DNA of 64,000 bases from Paenibacillus sp. FJAT-29882 (GCF_001510645.1 NZ_LMVB01000009.1:1-64000), one strand, 5' to 3'. Shown: positions 12,477-21,664, counted from the stretch's first letter. Numbers and translations: made by a program. Notes: generated by a model from the sequence alone, not told the origin.

Positions 12477-13136
12477 GTGTTTAAACTATTCAAGGAAGAT
12501 TTAGAGGTCATATTTGACCAGGATCCTGCTGCACGTAGTTATCTAGAAGTTATTTTGACATATGCTGGATTGCATGCAATTTGGAGTCATCGACTGGCCC
12601 ATGCCTTTTATAAACGTAAATTCTTTTTCATTGCAAGAACTATTTCACAAATTAGCCGCTTTTTTACTGGTGTTGAAATTCATCCAGGTGCGCAAATTGG
12701 GAATCGTTTTTTTATTGATCATGGAATGGGGATCGTGATTGGTGAAACTTGTGAAATTGGAGATAATGTATCTGTATTCCAAGGTGTTACACTTGGAGGA
12801 ACAGGAAAAGAAAAAGGAAAAAGGCATCCCACGATTAAAGATAATGTATTAATTGCTACAGGTGCTAAGGTTTTGGGATCCATTGAAATTGGAGAAAATT
12901 CCAAAATCGGCGCAGGTTCAGTTGTATTGAAAGAAGTTCCTCCAAATTCGACTGTTGTTGGTATTCCAGGAAAAGTCGTCATTCAGGATGGGGTAAGAAT
13001 AAGTAAAGATTTAAACCACACAGACCTTCCTGACCCTATTGCAGACCGCATTATAGAATTGGAAAAGGAACTGTTGGATATGAAAGCGGAATTGTATGTG
13101 TTGAAGGAAGAAAGGAGAAAAGAATATGACTATTAA
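12477..13136 (+). CDS. cysE: Serine O-acetyltransferase
   Basis: Makes O-acetylserine from serine and acetyl-CoA, the first step of cysteine synthesis. 219 residues with an N-terminal helical domain and a left-handed beta-helix of hexapeptide repeats. The catalytic signature is around residues 80-115 ([18 protein letters not shown]). Start is GTG 12477 behind AGGAGGTAAC. Its end overlaps cysS by 11 bases. The T-box upstream ties expression to tRNA-Cys charging. Confidence 0.96.
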   Translation: MFKLFKEDLEVIFDQDPAARSYLEVILTYAGLHAIWSHRLAHAFYKRKFFFIARTISQISRFFTGVEIHPGAQIGNRFFIDHGMGIVIGETCEIGDNVSVFQGVTLGGTGKEKGKRHPTIKDNVLIATGAKVLGSIEIGENSKIGAGSVVLKEVPPNSTVVGIPGKVVIQDGVRISKDLNHTDLPDPIADRIIELEKELLDMKAELYVLKEERRKEYDY

Positions 13137-14523
13137 AATTTATAATACTGTAACCCGGCAGAAGGAAGAATTTATTCCATTAGAAGAAGGTAAGGTTAAG
13201 ATGTACGTTTGCGGACCTACCGTATACAACTATATTCATATTGGCAACGCTCGCCCTGCCATCGTGTTTGATACTGTTCGCAATTATCTTAAGTTTAGCG
13301 GTTACGATGTGAACTTTGTTTCAAATTTCACAGACGTAGATGATAAATTAATTAAAGCTGCAAAGGAATTAGGGGAAGATGTTCCGACGATTGCAGAACG
13401 ATTTATTAACGCCTATTTTGAAGATGTCTCAGCGTTAGGCTGCAAAAAGGCAGATAAACATCCGACTGTAATGGAGAATATGGATACGATTATTGACTTT
13501 GTTTCTGCATTGATTGAAAAAGGATATGCATATGAATCTGAAGGGGATGTCTATTTCCGTACTCGTAAATTCGACTCGTATGGCAAGCTTTCACATCAGT
13601 CCATTGATGAACTGCGCATTGGCTCAAGAATTGAAGTGGGGGATAGGAAACAAGACGCTTTAGACTTTGCCTTGTGGAAAACAGCGAAGGAAGGCGAAAT
13701 TTCTTGGGAGTCTCCATGGGGAAATGGCCGTCCGGGTTGGCATATTGAATGTTCCGCAATGGCGAAGAAATACCTCGGTGATACAATTGATATTCATGCA
13801 GGTGGGCAAGATCTAACATTCCCACACCATGAAAATGAAATTGCCCAATCAGAAGCATTGACAGGGAGAACGTTTGCGAAGTACTGGATGCATAATGGCT
13901 ATATAAATATAGATAATGAAAAAATGTCGAAATCTCTAGGGAATTTTGTCCTTGTACATGACATTATTCAGCATCATGATCCACAAGTATTGAGATTTTT
14001 CATGTTATCTGTTCATTATCGCCACCCGATCAATTATAGCGAAGAAGTACTTGAGAAGACAAAAGCGGCATTTGACCGTTTGAAAACATCTTTTCAAAAC
14101 TTAAAGCATCGTTTAGATTCAAGCACGGGATTAACGGATAACGATGGCTTATGGTTGAAGAAAATTACGGACTTACATGATGAATTCACCCGTGAAATGG
14201 ACGATGACTTTAATACAGCTAATGCAATCTCTGTCTTGTTTGAACTTTCCAAGCAAGCCAATTACTATCTGATGGAAAACAATACAGATCAGAATGTGAT
14301 TGAGAAATTCATCAAAGAGTTTAAAACGTTAACGTCCGTTCTTGGTTTGACTCTAGAAGAAGAAGCCTTGTTGGATGAAGAAATTGAAGTGTTGATTCAG
14401 CAGCGCATTCAAGCACGTAAAGACAGGAACTTTAAGCTTTCAGATGACATTCGTGACCGGTTAAAAAATGTAAATATTATTCTCGAAGATACACCTCAAG
14501 GTACAAGATGGAAAAGAGGATAA
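13126..14523 (+). CDS. cysS: Cysteinyl-tRNA synthetase
   Basis: Class I synthetase that charges tRNA-Cys. 465 residues. Motifs: zinc ligand Cys29 in [12 protein letters not shown] as HIGNARPA at about 36-43, further zinc ligands in GWHIECSAM and [11 protein letters not shown], and KMSKSLGN near residue 267. Complete. Overlaps cysE upstream by 11 bases; the 3' end contains the ribosome binding site for mrnC. Co-regulated with cysE through the T-box. Confidence 0.97.
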   Translation: MTIKIYNTVTRQKEEFIPLEEGKVKMYVCGPTVYNYIHIGNARPAIVFDTVRNYLKFSGYDVNFVSNFTDVDDKLIKAAKELGEDVPTIAERFINAYFEDVSALGCKKADKHPTVMENMDTIIDFVSALIEKGYAYESEGDVYFRTRKFDSYGKLSHQSIDELRIGSRIEVGDRKQDALDFALWKTAKEGEISWESPWGNGRPGWHIECSAMAKKYLGDTIDIHAGGQDLTFPHHENEIAQSEALTGRTFAKYWMHNGYINIDNEKMSKSLGNFVLVHDIIQHHDPQVLRFFMLSVHYRHPINYSEEVLEKTKAAFDRLKTSFQNLKHRLDSSTGLTDNDGLWLKKITDLHDEFTREMDDDFNTANAISVLFELSKQANYYLMENNTDQNVIEKFIKEFKTLTSVLGLTLEEEALLDEEIEVLIQQRIQARKDRNFKLSDDIRDRLKNVNIILEDTPQGTRWKRG

Positions 14524-14528
14524 GCAAT

Positions 14529-14942
14529 ATGCAATATGAGAAGAAAGTCGATGAAAAAATGGTGAACAGCCTTGCTCTTGCTTACATGGGTGATGCCATA
14601 TATGAAACGTATATACGGCATCATCTTCTGAAAAAAGGTGCAGTGAAGCCGAATCTGCTTCATAAAGAAGCAACTTCTTTCGTATCAGCAAAAGCACAAA
14701 GTAAAATCATTCATTTCTTTATCGAAAACAATCAATTAACAGAGGAAGAACGAGCTGTGGTAAGGCGCGGACGGAACGCTAAATCAGGTAGTGTACCTAA
14801 GAATACAGATGTTCAAACTTATCGATATGGCACAGCGTTTGAAGCTTTAATGGGCTATGTATACTTATCAGGGAACAATGAGAGATTAGAAGCTCTTATC
14901 GATCAATCGATACAATTTATTGAAGAAGAAAAAGGGAGATGA
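14529..14942 (+). CDS. mrnC: Mini-ribonuclease III
   Basis: Dimeric RNase III-like enzyme lacking a dsRBD, which matures 23S rRNA ends in B. subtilis. About 137 residues with the RNase III catalytic signature [12 protein letters not shown] and the RRGRNAKSG and TFEAL-type (TAFEALMGY) segments. I prefer ATG 14529 because AGAGGA at 14515-14520 sits 8 bases upstream; an in-frame ATG at 14508 inside cysS has no good ribosome binding site. Lies between cysS and rlmB, the usual Bacillus order. Confidence 0.94.
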   Translation: MQYEKKVDEKMVNSLALAYMGDAIYETYIRHHLLKKGAVKPNLLHKEATSFVSAKAQSKIIHFFIENNQLTEEERAVVRRGRNAKSGSVPKNTDVQTYRYGTAFEALMGYVYLSGNNERLEALIDQSIQFIEEEKGR

Positions 14943-14946
14943 GCTT

Positions 14947-15690
14947 ATGAGTGAGGAATATATTATTGGAAAGAACCCTGTACTTGAAGCATTGCGGTCT
15001 GAGCGTGATATGAATAAAATATGGATTGCTGAAGGGTCGCAAAAAGGTACAATGCAGCAGATTATTGCACTAGCAAAAGAGCGGAATATATTCGTTAATT
15101 TTGTCCCGAAGAAAAAGATTGATCAAATGACAGAAGGCATTCATCAAGGGGTTGTTGCCCAGGTAGCTGCGTATACATATGCAGAATTAGATGATCTATT
15201 TGCTGTGGCAGAGTCTCGTGATGAAGCTCCCTTTTTTATATTATTAGATGAAATTGAAGATCCTCATAATCTTGGATCGATCATGCGTACAGCTGATGCA
15301 GTAGGAGCTCATGGAATTATTATTCCGAAACGTAGAGCCGTGGGTTTAACTGCAACTGTAGCAAAATCATCAACAGGAGCCATCGAATACATCCCTGTTG
15401 CCAGAGTTACAAATATGTCTAGAACGATTGATGAATTGAAAGAACGCGGGGTCTGGATTGTTGGTACCGATGCATTGGGCAAAGATGATTACCGAAACAT
15501 GGACGGTAAGATGCCGATAGGTCTCGTAATTGGCAGTGAAGGAAAGGGAATGGGCCGCCTTATTAAAGATAAATGTGATTTCCTTATTCGTATGCCAATG
15601 ATTGGAAAGGTAACTTCTTTGAATGCATCTGTTGCAGCAGGTTTGTTGATGTATGAGGTTTATCGAAAAAGAAATCCTTTAGGGGAATAG
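14947..15690 (+). CDS. rlmB: 23S rRNA 2'-O-methyltransferase RlmB (YacO, SpoU family)
   Basis: SPOUT-class methyltransferase expected to methylate a guanosine in 23S rRNA. 247 residues from ATG 14947, chosen because GGGAGATGAG precedes it and the protein then starts like YacO (an upstream in-frame ATG at 14920 lies inside mrnC). An N-terminal substrate-binding domain (about 1-75) is followed by the knotted SPOUT domain with DEIEDPHNLGSIMRTADA, IGSEGKGMGRL and TSLNASVAAG motifs. Four bases after mrnC and three before yacP. Confidence 0.94.
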   Translation: MSEEYIIGKNPVLEALRSERDMNKIWIAEGSQKGTMQQIIALAKERNIFVNFVPKKKIDQMTEGIHQGVVAQVAAYTYAELDDLFAVAESRDEAPFFILLDEIEDPHNLGSIMRTADAVGAHGIIIPKRRAVGLTATVAKSSTGAIEYIPVARVTNMSRTIDELKERGVWIVGTDALGKDDYRNMDGKMPIGLVIGSEGKGMGRLIKDKCDFLIRMPMIGKVTSLNASVAAGLLMYEVYRKRNPLGE

Positions 15691-15693
15691 GTA

Positions 15694-16203
15694 ATGAATA
15701 TTCTGTTGGTAGACGGTTATAACATTATTGGAGCTTGGCCGGAACTAAGAGAATTAAAGGAACACAATTTATCAGAAGCGCGTGATCGCCTGATTGAGAA
15801 GATGGCAGAATATCAAGCTTTTTCAGGTTACAGAGTCATAGTCGTGTTTGATGCCCATTTTGTTCAGGGAATTGAGCGTAAATATAAAAATTTTAAGGTG
15901 GAAATTATTTTTACAAGAGAAAATGAATCCGCGGATGAACGGATTGAAAAAATGGCTAGCCTTTTAAATAATATTAAAACGCAGATTTATGTGGCAACCT
16001 CTGATTTTACTGAACAATGGGTGGTTTTTGGGCAAGGAGCTTTACGGAAATCTGCACGTGAGCTATTAATAGAAATGAAACATATAGAAATTGAAATTGA
16101 CAAAAAGCTTGACAAAACGACAAAATTCAAACAAAATTCCAAGATTGATTTAACAGATGAAGTGGCAGAAATTTTTGAAAAATGGCGTCGGGGGAAGTTT
16201 TGA
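15694..16203 (+). CDS. yacP: Ribosome-dependent mRNA endoribonuclease Rae1 (YacP, NYN domain)
   Basis: 169 residues forming a single NYN/PIN-like domain, with acidic residues in ILLVDGYNIIGAW, VVFDAHFV and ESADERIE. The B. subtilis homologue Rae1 cleaves mRNA in the ribosomal A site, and close similarity plus synteny with rlmB support the same role here. It follows rlmB by three bases and precedes the sigH promoter. Confidence 0.92.
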   Translation: MNILLVDGYNIIGAWPELRELKEHNLSEARDRLIEKMAEYQAFSGYRVIVVFDAHFVQGIERKYKNFKVEIIFTRENESADERIEKMASLLNNIKTQIYVATSDFTEQWVVFGQGALRKSARELLIEMKHIEIEIDKKLDKTTKFKQNSKIDLTDEVAEIFEKWRRGKF

Positions 16204-16207
16204 GCTG

Positions 16208-16237
16208 TTGACGAGTAATTTTCACCTACTGTATAAT
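16208..16237 (+). promoter_or_regulatory. sigH promoter
   Basis: TTGACG (16208-16213), 18-base spacer, TATAAT (16232-16237), about 35 bases before the sigH start. SigA-type. In B. subtilis the sigH promoter is repressed by AbrB; I cannot identify an AbrB site by sequence. Confidence 0.75.
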
Positions 16238-16272
16238 ATTGCTAACTATGTGTACGGTCAGGGGGATAAAAT

Positions 16273-16923
16273 GTGGGGTCCAACTTCGGAATAAAAGTGA
16301 ATGAGGATTATGGCCAGTTTGATGATGACGTGCTTGTGGATTATGTGCATAAAGGAGACAGTGAGGCTTTGGATTATCTAATCCAAAAATACCGTAACTT
16401 TGTAAGAGCTAAAGCTAGAACCTATTTTTTAATCGGTGCTGATAAAGAAGATATTGTGCAAGAAGGTATGATAGGTTTATATAAGGCAATTCGTGATTTC
16501 AAAGGAGATAAACTGTCATCATTTAAAGCATTTGCAGAGCTTTGTATTACAAGACAAATCATTACAGCGATTAAAACAGCAACAAGACAAAAACACATCC
16601 CCTTAAACTCATATGTTTCTTTGGACAAGCCTATCTATGATGAAGAATCAGATCGCACGCTTATGGACGTTATTTCTGGAGCAAAAGTTTTAAATCCCGA
16701 AGAACTGTTCATAAATCAGGAAGAATTTGACGACATCGAATTAAAAATGGCGGAATTATTGAGTGATTTAGAAAGAAAGGTTCTTGCACTTTATCTTGAT
16801 GGACAATCTTATCAGGAAATTTCAGAGGAATTAAACCGACACGTAAAGTCAATTGACAATGCTCTTCAACGAGTCAAGAGAAAACTTGAACGGTATTTGG
16901 AAGTGAGAGAGATTACCCTATAA
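16273..16923 (+). CDS. sigH: RNA polymerase sigma factor SigH (Spo0H)
   Basis: Alternative sigma factor for entry into sporulation and competence in Bacillus. 216 residues with region 2 (DYLIQKYRNFVRAKARTYFL...DIVQEGMIGLYKAI) and region 4 helix-turn-helix (SYQEISEELNRHVKSIDNAL) almost identical to B. subtilis SigH. The start is GTG 16273 behind GGGGGAT; an ATG two bases earlier is out of frame. Its presence suggests a spore-forming lifestyle, which is an inference from one gene. Confidence 0.96.
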   Translation: MGSNFGIKVNEDYGQFDDDVLVDYVHKGDSEALDYLIQKYRNFVRAKARTYFLIGADKEDIVQEGMIGLYKAIRDFKGDKLSSFKAFAELCITRQIITAIKTATRQKHIPLNSYVSLDKPIYDEESDRTLMDVISGAKVLNPEELFINQEEFDDIELKMAELLSDLERKVLALYLDGQSYQEISEELNRHVKSIDNALQRVKRKLERYLEVREITL

Positions 16924-16960
16924 ACCCTTGTATACATGCGGTATTTAGGCTTATTGTTTA

Positions 16961-16989
16961 TTGACAATAAGTAACAGCCATGATAAAGT
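16961..16989 (+). promoter_or_regulatory. rpmG-secE promoter
   Basis: Perfect -35 TTGACA (16961-16966), 17-base spacer, TAAAGT (16984-16989), 35 bases before rpmG. Confidence 0.65.
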
Positions 16990-17023
16990 TTTAACGATGT
17001 AGAGATAGATAGGTGTGGAAATG

Positions 17024-17173
17024 ATGAGAAAAAAGTTAATCCTCGCTTGTACGGATTGTGGTTCAAGAAATTACTCTTCTGAAAGCAATAAAACAGCAAG
17101 TGTGGAACGTCTGGAAATTAAGAAATTCTGTAGTACTTGCAATGCCCATACCATGCATAAAGAAACAAAGTAA
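17024..17173 (+). CDS. rpmG: Ribosomal protein bL33
   Basis: 49-residue bL33 of the zinc-binding type: two cysteine pairs, CTDC near residue 9 and CSTC near residue 36. Component of the 50S subunit near the E site. ATG 17021 and ATG 17024 are tandem; the second gives the family-typical MRKK start. It sits directly before secE, the usual rpmG-secE-nusG order. Confidence 0.93.
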   Translation: MRKKLILACTDCGSRNYSSESNKTASVERLEIKKFCSTCNAHTMHKETK

Positions 17174-17223
17174 CTGTTTAAATAGATTGACAGAAGCTAC
17201 CTAATTGGTTGGAGGTTACATTC

Positions 17224-17406
17224 ATGAATCGCATAACCGAATTTTTCCGTGGTGTTGCCAGAGAGATGAGAAAAGTAAGCTGGCCTAAAAGAAAAGAGCT
17301 TACAAGATATACGGTTGTTGTGCTTTCAACTGTTGTCGTTATGGCAGTGTTCTTTGCTGTAGTAGATTTAGGCATATCTAAACTAATTCGTCTTGTTATT
17401 GAATAA
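17224..17406 (+). CDS. secE: Preprotein translocase subunit SecE
   Basis: 60-residue single-span SecE of the Gram-positive short type. An amphipathic helix (about 1-25, with the VSWPKRKEL signature) is followed by one membrane segment (about 30-52). Partner of SecY and SecG. ATG 17224 lies 9 bases after GGAGG; a TTG at 17209 overlaps the ribosome binding site and is rejected. Followed by a terminator-like hairpin rather than directly by nusG. Confidence 0.93.
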   Translation: MNRITEFFRGVAREMRKVSWPKRKELTRYTVVVLSTVVVMAVFFAVVDLGISKLIRLVIE

Positions 17407-17455
17407 GAGATTCGAAAATAAGCTATAATAGTGCTAGAATGATAAACAACAGCAA

Positions 17456-17477
17456 AAAGCCCGGAAACGGGTTTTTT
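17456..17477 (+). terminator. Terminator between secE and nusG
   Basis: Stem GCCCG-GAAA-CGGGT flanked by an A run and a T run (AAAAAGCCCGGAAACGGG then six T). Intrinsic terminator or attenuator; it would partly uncouple nusG from rpmG-secE. Confidence 0.7.
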
Positions 17478-17770
17478 AATTTGTCTTTTTTAAGATTAAG
17501 AAAGTATAGGTTTTTCTAAGGGTTTTGATGCTTAGCGAAAGTGAACTTACCTCGATAGTCAATAGACAAGTAATTGGATGGACTGAAAATGATTCTTTCC
17601 ATACAGCTTATTTGACACATACTCGCTTTCGGGTGAAACAAGGCGCTTGCGATTTTCTTAAAAAGTAATGTCTCCAGAAGTCAGTGACGGCTTCTCGAGT
17701 TTTTTTGTGCAAAATGAAAAATGGTGTCAAAAAAGTTGCGGGGAGGGAAGGGCGATTTAGTCCTAATGAT
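17478..17770 (+). other. Long leader before nusG, with a second terminator-like hairpin
   Basis: About 290 bases without a gene. Near 17635-17660 the string AAGGCGCTTGCGATTTT resembles the right end of the structured repeat at 60939-61042. At about 17677-17708 AGAAGTCAGTGACGGCTTCT plus a T run forms a second terminator-like hairpin. An open frame on the + strand runs into nusG from 17684, but its first 29 codons show no similarity I recognise. The promoter for nusG is not obvious. Confidence 0.5.
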
Positions 17771-18304
17771 ATGGAGAAAAATTGGTATGTTGTACACACA
17801 TACTCAGGATATGAGAATAAAGTAAAAGCGAATCTTGAGAAACGTGTCGAGACAATGGCGATGCAAGATAAGATATTCCGCGTCGTTGTCCCTGAAGAAG
17901 AAGAAACAGAAATTAAAGATGGTAAGAAAAAAGTTTTAAAGAAGAAGGTATTTCCAGGGTATGTGCTTGTAGAAATCATTATGACGGATGACTCTTGGTA
18001 TGTAGTTCGTAATACACCCGGAGTAACAGGGTTTGTAGGTTCTTCTGGGGCTGGTTCGAAACCAACTGCTTTACTACCTGAAGAAATTGAAGTCGTTCTG
18101 AAACGCATGGGTGTTGATGAACAGCGGATCGAAGTAGATTTCGAATTAGGTGACACCGTAACGGTTAAGGAAGGTCCTTTCTCCGATTTTACGGGAGTTA
18201 TCGAAGAATTGGATAAGGACAAAGGTAAAGTACGGGTGCTTGTCAATATGTTCGGTAGAGATACCCCGGTTGAACTCGACTTTAATCAGGTGGAAAAAAT
18301 ATAA
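17771..18304 (+). CDS. nusG: Transcription termination/antitermination protein NusG
   Basis: Binds RNA polymerase; in Bacillus it promotes sequence-specific pausing. 177 residues with the NGN domain (about 1-115; starts MEKNWYVVHTYSGYE) and a C-terminal KOW domain (about 128-165; VTVKEGPFSDFTG). ATG 17771 is chosen on homology. The only strong Shine-Dalgarno-like sequence (GGGAGGGAAGGG, 17739-17750) lies about 20 bases upstream, which is unusually far. No in-frame alternative start fits it better. Confidence 0.94.
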   Translation: MEKNWYVVHTYSGYENKVKANLEKRVETMAMQDKIFRVVVPEEEETEIKDGKKKVLKKKVFPGYVLVEIIMTDDSWYVVRNTPGVTGFVGSSGAGSKPTALLPEEIEVVLKRMGVDEQRIEVDFELGDTVTVKEGPFSDFTGVIEELDKDKGKVRVLVNMFGRDTPVELDFNQVEKI

Positions 18305-18315
18305 TCTGAAAAAAC

Positions 18316-18344
18316 TTGAAATCAATGTTGGAAAGTGGTAAAAT
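18316..18344 (+). promoter_or_regulatory. rplK-rplA promoter
   Basis: TTGAAA (18316-18321), 17-base spacer, TAAAAT (18339-18344), just after nusG. The transcript would carry a leader of about 130 bases before rplK, the usual place for L1-mediated feedback; I could not identify the L1 site itself. Confidence 0.7.
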
Positions 18345-18480
18345 TTCAAAGGTCAGTATGTTTCTATTATGAGACCTAAATGATACAACATTCTTTATTT
18401 AATTAAAGAATTTAAGATGAGTGGGAGGGTATACCCCTATTACCACATCACGGACTTAGACTTATAAGGAGGTGTGTCTC

Positions 18481-18906
18481 GTGGCTAAAAAAGTAATTAA
18501 AATGGTTAAATTGCAAATTCCTGCTGGGAAAGCGAATCCGGCACCGCCGGTTGGTCCTGCACTAGGTCAAGCTGGTGTTAACATCATGGGATTCTGTAAG
18601 GAGTTCAACGCTCGTACAGCAGATCAAGCTGGTCTAATTATTCCTGTTGAAATTACGGTATTTGAAGACCGTTCATTTACATTCGTAACAAAAACTCCAC
18701 CTGCTGCAGTATTGCTTAAAGTTGCAGCTGGAATTGAGTCTGGTTCTGGTGAACCTAACCGTAATAAAGTTGCTACAGTCAAACGCGATAAAGTACGCGA
18801 GATTGCAGAAACAAAAATGCCTGATCTAAACGCAGCAAACGTTGAGTCTGCAATGCGTATGGTTGAAGGTACAGCACGCAGCATGGGTATTGTCATCGAA
18901 GATTAA
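18481..18906 (+). CDS. rplK: Ribosomal protein uL11
   Basis: 141-residue uL11, which binds the GTPase-associated region of 23S rRNA and is needed for stringent-factor activation. The N-terminal domain shows the proline-rich segment ([17 protein letters not shown]); the C-terminal RNA-binding domain is complete. Start is GTG 18481 behind AAGGAGGTG; an in-frame ATG at 18472 lies inside the ribosome binding site. Followed by rplA. Confidence 0.97.
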   Translation: MAKKVIKMVKLQIPAGKANPAPPVGPALGQAGVNIMGFCKEFNARTADQAGLIIPVEITVFEDRSFTFVTKTPPAAVLLKVAAGIESGSGEPNRNKVATVKRDKVREIAETKMPDLNAANVESAMRMVEGTARSMGIVIED

Positions 18907-18936
18907 TCCCATCTAAACAGTTATTCGTTTCTACGG

Positions 18937-18964
18937 GGTTGCGATTCATACTCGCAACCTTTAT
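18937..18964 (+). other. Hairpin between rplK and rplA
   Basis: Perfect 8-bp stem GGTTGCGA / TCGCAACC followed by TTTATT. Could be a weak terminator or a processing site that sets the rplK:rplA ratio; function is not shown by the sequence. Confidence 0.5.
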
Positions 18965-19013
18965 TCGTGGGAGGTTATTCCGTTAAAACCACAATATAGG
19001 AGGATTTTATATC

Positions 19014-19715
19014 ATGGCTAATAAAGGTAAAAAATATCTTGAAGCGGTACAATTAATTGACCGTACTAAAGCATATTCAGTAACAGAAGCTGTAGAACTT
19101 GCTAAAAAAACTAGCTTTGTAAAATTTGATGCAACAGTTGAAGTTGCTTTCCGTTTAGGCGTTGACCCTAAGAAAGCTGATCAACAAATCCGTGGAGCAG
19201 TTGTGCTTCCAAACGGAACTGGTAAAACTCAACGTGTATTAGTTTTTGCTAAAGGCGAAAAAGTTAAAGAAGCTGAAGCAGCAGGCGCTGATTATGTTGG
19301 AGATTCAGAATACATCAACAAAATCCAACAAGGTTGGTTTGAATTCGATGTGATCGTTGCTACTCCAGATATGATGGGTGAAGTTGGTAAATTAGGACGA
19401 GTATTAGGACCAAAAGGTCTAATGCCGAACCCGAAAACTGGTACAGTTACATTTGACGTAACGAAAGCAGTTAATGAAATCAAAGCTGGTAAAGTTGAAT
19501 ACCGCGTTGATAAAACAGGTATTATTCACGCTCCAATTGGTAAAGCTTCTTTCGAAGACAGCAAATTGGTTGAAAACTTTACAACGATCTATGATACGTT
19601 AATGAAAGTAAAACCTGCGGCAGCTAAAGGAACTTACATGAAGAATGTTTCTGTAACGACTACAATGGGCCCTGGTGTTAAGGTTGATCCTTCTTCATTC
19701 AGTGTAAAAAATTAA
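19014..19715 (+). CDS. rplA: Ribosomal protein uL1
   Basis: 233-residue uL1 of the L1 stalk, which moves E-site tRNA and in many bacteria represses its own operon. Shows the signature around residues 118-140 ([20 protein letters not shown]). GGAGG precedes ATG 19014. Complete. A separate promoter and leader drive the next genes. Confidence 0.97.
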   Translation: MANKGKKYLEAVQLIDRTKAYSVTEAVELAKKTSFVKFDATVEVAFRLGVDPKKADQQIRGAVVLPNGTGKTQRVLVFAKGEKVKEAEAAGADYVGDSEYINKIQQGWFEFDVIVATPDMMGEVGKLGRVLGPKGLMPNPKTGTVTFDVTKAVNEIKAGKVEYRVDKTGIIHAPIGKASFEDSKLVENFTTIYDTLMKVKPAAAKGTYMKNVSVTTTMGPGVKVDPSSFSVKN

Positions 19716-19718
19716 CAT

Positions 19719-19748
19719 TTGACAACATGAAACGATTATTGCTATAAT
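19719..19748 (+). promoter_or_regulatory. rplJ-rplL promoter
   Basis: Perfect -35 TTGACA (19719-19724), 18-base spacer, perfect -10 TATAAT (19743-19748), immediately after rplA. Strong SigA-type promoter upstream of the L10 leader. Confidence 0.85.
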
Positions 19749-19769
19749 CTGTTTTGTTATTATAAAAGA

Positions 19770-19905
19770 ATATCATTTGTACCGTAGACAGTAGGTGCTC
19801 AAAACTTGAGCTTAATTTCCTGCCGAGGTAATTCGATAAAATAGTCCATGACTATGACTTTCAAATTACTGCCTCCTCGTCTGCAAGATGTGGAGGCTTT
19901 ATCTT
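19770..19905 (+). promoter_or_regulatory. Ribosomal protein L10 leader (autoregulatory RNA)
   Basis: Structured leader between the promoter and rplJ with the L10-leader features: the CGTAGACAGTAGGTGCTC and CCTGCCGAGGTAATTCGAT segments, which mimic the L10 binding site on 23S rRNA. A terminator hairpin follows (GCCTCC at 19871-19876 with GGAGGC at 19892-19897, then a T-rich tail). L10(L12)4 binding is expected to favour termination, giving feedback control. Family assignment is from memory of the consensus. Confidence 0.85.
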
Positions 19906-19951
19906 TTACCGGTATAAATGTTTTCAAGCAAATCTAATAGGAGGTGTAAGG

Positions 19952-20452
19952 ATGAGCGCCATTATCGAACAAAAGGTTCAAATTGTTAATGAGATTACTG
20001 AGAAATTCAAAGCTAGCCAATCAACTGTTGTTGTTGACTACCGCGGATTATCTGTTTCGGAATTAACAGAACTTCGTAAACAACTTCGTGAAGCAGGCGT
20101 TGAGTTCAAGGTTTACAAAAACTCTATGACTCGCCGTGCTGTTGAAGCTGCTGAATTAGTTGCTTTAAATGAATCATTGACTGGCCCGAACGCAATTGCA
20201 TTCTCAACTGAAGATGTTATTGCTCCTGCGAAAATCCTTAACGATTTCGCGAAAAAACATGAAGCATTAGAAATTAAAGCTGGAGTTATCGAAGGAAACG
20301 TTGCAACGGCTGAAGAAATTAAAGCTCTTGCAGAACTTCCGTCACGCGAAGGTCTACTTTCAATGCTACTCAGCGTGCTACAAGCACCTATTCGCAATCT
20401 TGCTCTTGCTACAAAAGCTGTGGCAGATCAAAAAGAAGAACAAGGAGCGTAA
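19952..20452 (+). CDS. rplJ: Ribosomal protein uL10
   Basis: 166-residue uL10, the base of the L7/L12 stalk. The N-terminal rRNA-binding domain carries the [10 protein letters not shown] segment, and the C-terminal helix that anchors L12 dimers is present. ATG 19952 follows AGGAGGTGTAAGG. Probably autoregulated through the leader upstream. Confidence 0.97.
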   Translation: MSAIIEQKVQIVNEITEKFKASQSTVVVDYRGLSVSELTELRKQLREAGVEFKVYKNSMTRRAVEAAELVALNESLTGPNAIAFSTEDVIAPAKILNDFAKKHEALEIKAGVIEGNVATAEEIKALAELPSREGLLSMLLSVLQAPIRNLALATKAVADQKEEQGA

Positions 20453-20510
20453 GTTAACACTTAGCCCTTGGTAACAAAAACTAAAACAAAACCCTAGGAG
20501 GAAATATACA

Positions 20511-20870
20511 ATGACTAAAGATCAAATCATTGAAGCAGTTAAAACTATGACTGTTTTAGAACTAAACGACCTAGTTAAAGCAATCGAAGAAGAATTTGGC
20601 GTAACTGCTGCTGCTCCTGTAGCTGTAGCTGCTGCTGGTGGCGCTGCTGCTGAAGAACAAACTGAGTTTGATGTTATTCTTACTGCTGCAGGCGACCAAA
20701 AAATCAAAGTTATCAAAGCTGTTCGTGAAATCACAGGACTTGGTCTTAAAGAAGCGAAAGAAGTTGTTGATAACACTCCTAAAGCAATCAAAGAAGGCGT
20801 ATCTAAAGAAGAAGCTGAAGAATTCAAAGCTAAACTTGAAGAAGTTGGAGCTGGCGTTGAAGTTAAGTAA
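20511..20870 (+). CDS. rplL: Ribosomal protein bL12 (L7/L12)
   Basis: 119-residue bL12. It has an N-terminal dimerisation helix, an alanine-rich hinge (about residues 33-52) and a C-terminal factor-binding domain with [12 protein letters not shown]. Recruits translational GTPases to the ribosome. AGGAGG precedes ATG 20511. Followed by an intrinsic terminator. Confidence 0.97.
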   Translation: MTKDQIIEAVKTMTVLELNDLVKAIEEEFGVTAAAPVAVAAAGGAAAEEQTEFDVILTAAGDQKIKVIKAVREITGLGLKEAKEVVDNTPKAIKEGVSKEEAEEFKAKLEEVGAGVEVK

Positions 20871-20881
20871 TCTTTCTTGTT

Positions 20882-20912
20882 AAAAAGCTCGCTATTATGG
20901 CGGGCTTTTTTT
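20882..20912 (+). terminator. rplL terminator
   Basis: Stem AGCTCGC...GCGGGCT flanked by an A run and followed by a run of seven T. Ends the rplJL transcript, at least partly. Confidence 0.8.
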
Positions 20913-21033
20913 CTCTTACTTTTGAAATCGTAAGCGGTATGCTTAAATTCCGTTGTAAACAGTAAGCTTCTAATCTTCACAAATCTTCTCTCGAAATTCT
21001 TCAATTAATCTTTTCTGATAGGAGGAGATGACT

Positions 21034-21639
21034 CTGGCAGATCATTACTACTCACAAAAACCGGATGTTGAAAGCAATCCGAAATTTTGGGACTACACTC
21101 TAAGAGGACGCTCGTTTCGCTTCAAAAGTGACAATGGAGTGTTCTCGAAAAAAGACATTGATTTCGGATCGCGCTTATTAATTGAAACCTTTACTCTTGA
21201 AGAAGAGATTAAGGGAAGTATTTTAGATGTGGGTTGTGGATATGGTCCGATTGGGCTTTCCATTGCTGCATCTTTCCCTGAAAGAACAATAGAATTGATA
21301 GATATTAATAGTCGTGCAGTGGATCTTGCAAAAGATAATGCGAAATCAAATGGAATTGCTAATGTAAATATTTATGAAAGTGATCAATTGGACAGTGTTG
21401 AATTCGATCAATTTGCAGCAATACTGACTAACCCGCCTATCCGTGCGGGGAAAACAGTCGTTCACGGCATTTTAGAAAAAAGTCATGCAAAATTGACAGA
21501 TGGCGGCGAGTTATGGGTTGTCATTCAGAAAAAGCAAGGTGCTCCGTCTGCGATGGATAAGATGCAACAGGTTTTTGGGAATGTTAAGACGGCTGTAAAG
21601 AAAAAGGGTTATTATATACTTGTATCTAAAAAAAATTGA
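21034..21639 (+). CDS. ybxB: Class I SAM-dependent methyltransferase, RsmC-like (YbxB)
   Basis: About 200 residues, probably a 16S rRNA guanine-N2 methyltransferase. SAM-binding motif I is VGCGYGPIGLSI near residue 68, and the catalytic NPPIRAGK motif lies near residue 135. Conserved between rplL and rpoB in bacilli. Start choice: an ATG at 21028 lies only two bases after AGGAGG (21020-21025), too close. A CTG at 21034 has an ideal 8-base spacing and gives a protein starting -ADHYYS like its relatives, so a CTG start is likely. Confidence 0.88.
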   Translation: MADHYYSQKPDVESNPKFWDYTLRGRSFRFKSDNGVFSKKDIDFGSRLLIETFTLEEEIKGSILDVGCGYGPIGLSIAASFPERTIELIDINSRAVDLAKDNAKSNGIANVNIYESDQLDSVEFDQFAAILTNPPIRAGKTVVHGILEKSHAKLTDGGELWVVIQKKQGAPSAMDKMQQVFGNVKTAVKKKGYYILVSKKN

Positions 21640-21664
21640 CTCAGTTTTTCCGCTATGTTAGTAT
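21636..21664 (+). promoter_or_regulatory. Probable rpoB-rpoC promoter
   Basis: TTGACT (21636-21641), 17-base spacer, TAGTAT (21659-21664). It overlaps the ybxB stop codon. It would give a leader of about 200 bases before rpoB, containing an AT-rich hairpin at about 21778-21810 (TGGTTTTT...AAAAACCA then TTTTCTTTTT) that could attenuate transcription. Confidence 0.55.

Noticed and set aside
17608-18246. 212-codon minus-strand frame across nusG
   Set aside because: It is antisense to the firmly identified nusG gene and its composition is that of a shadow frame.
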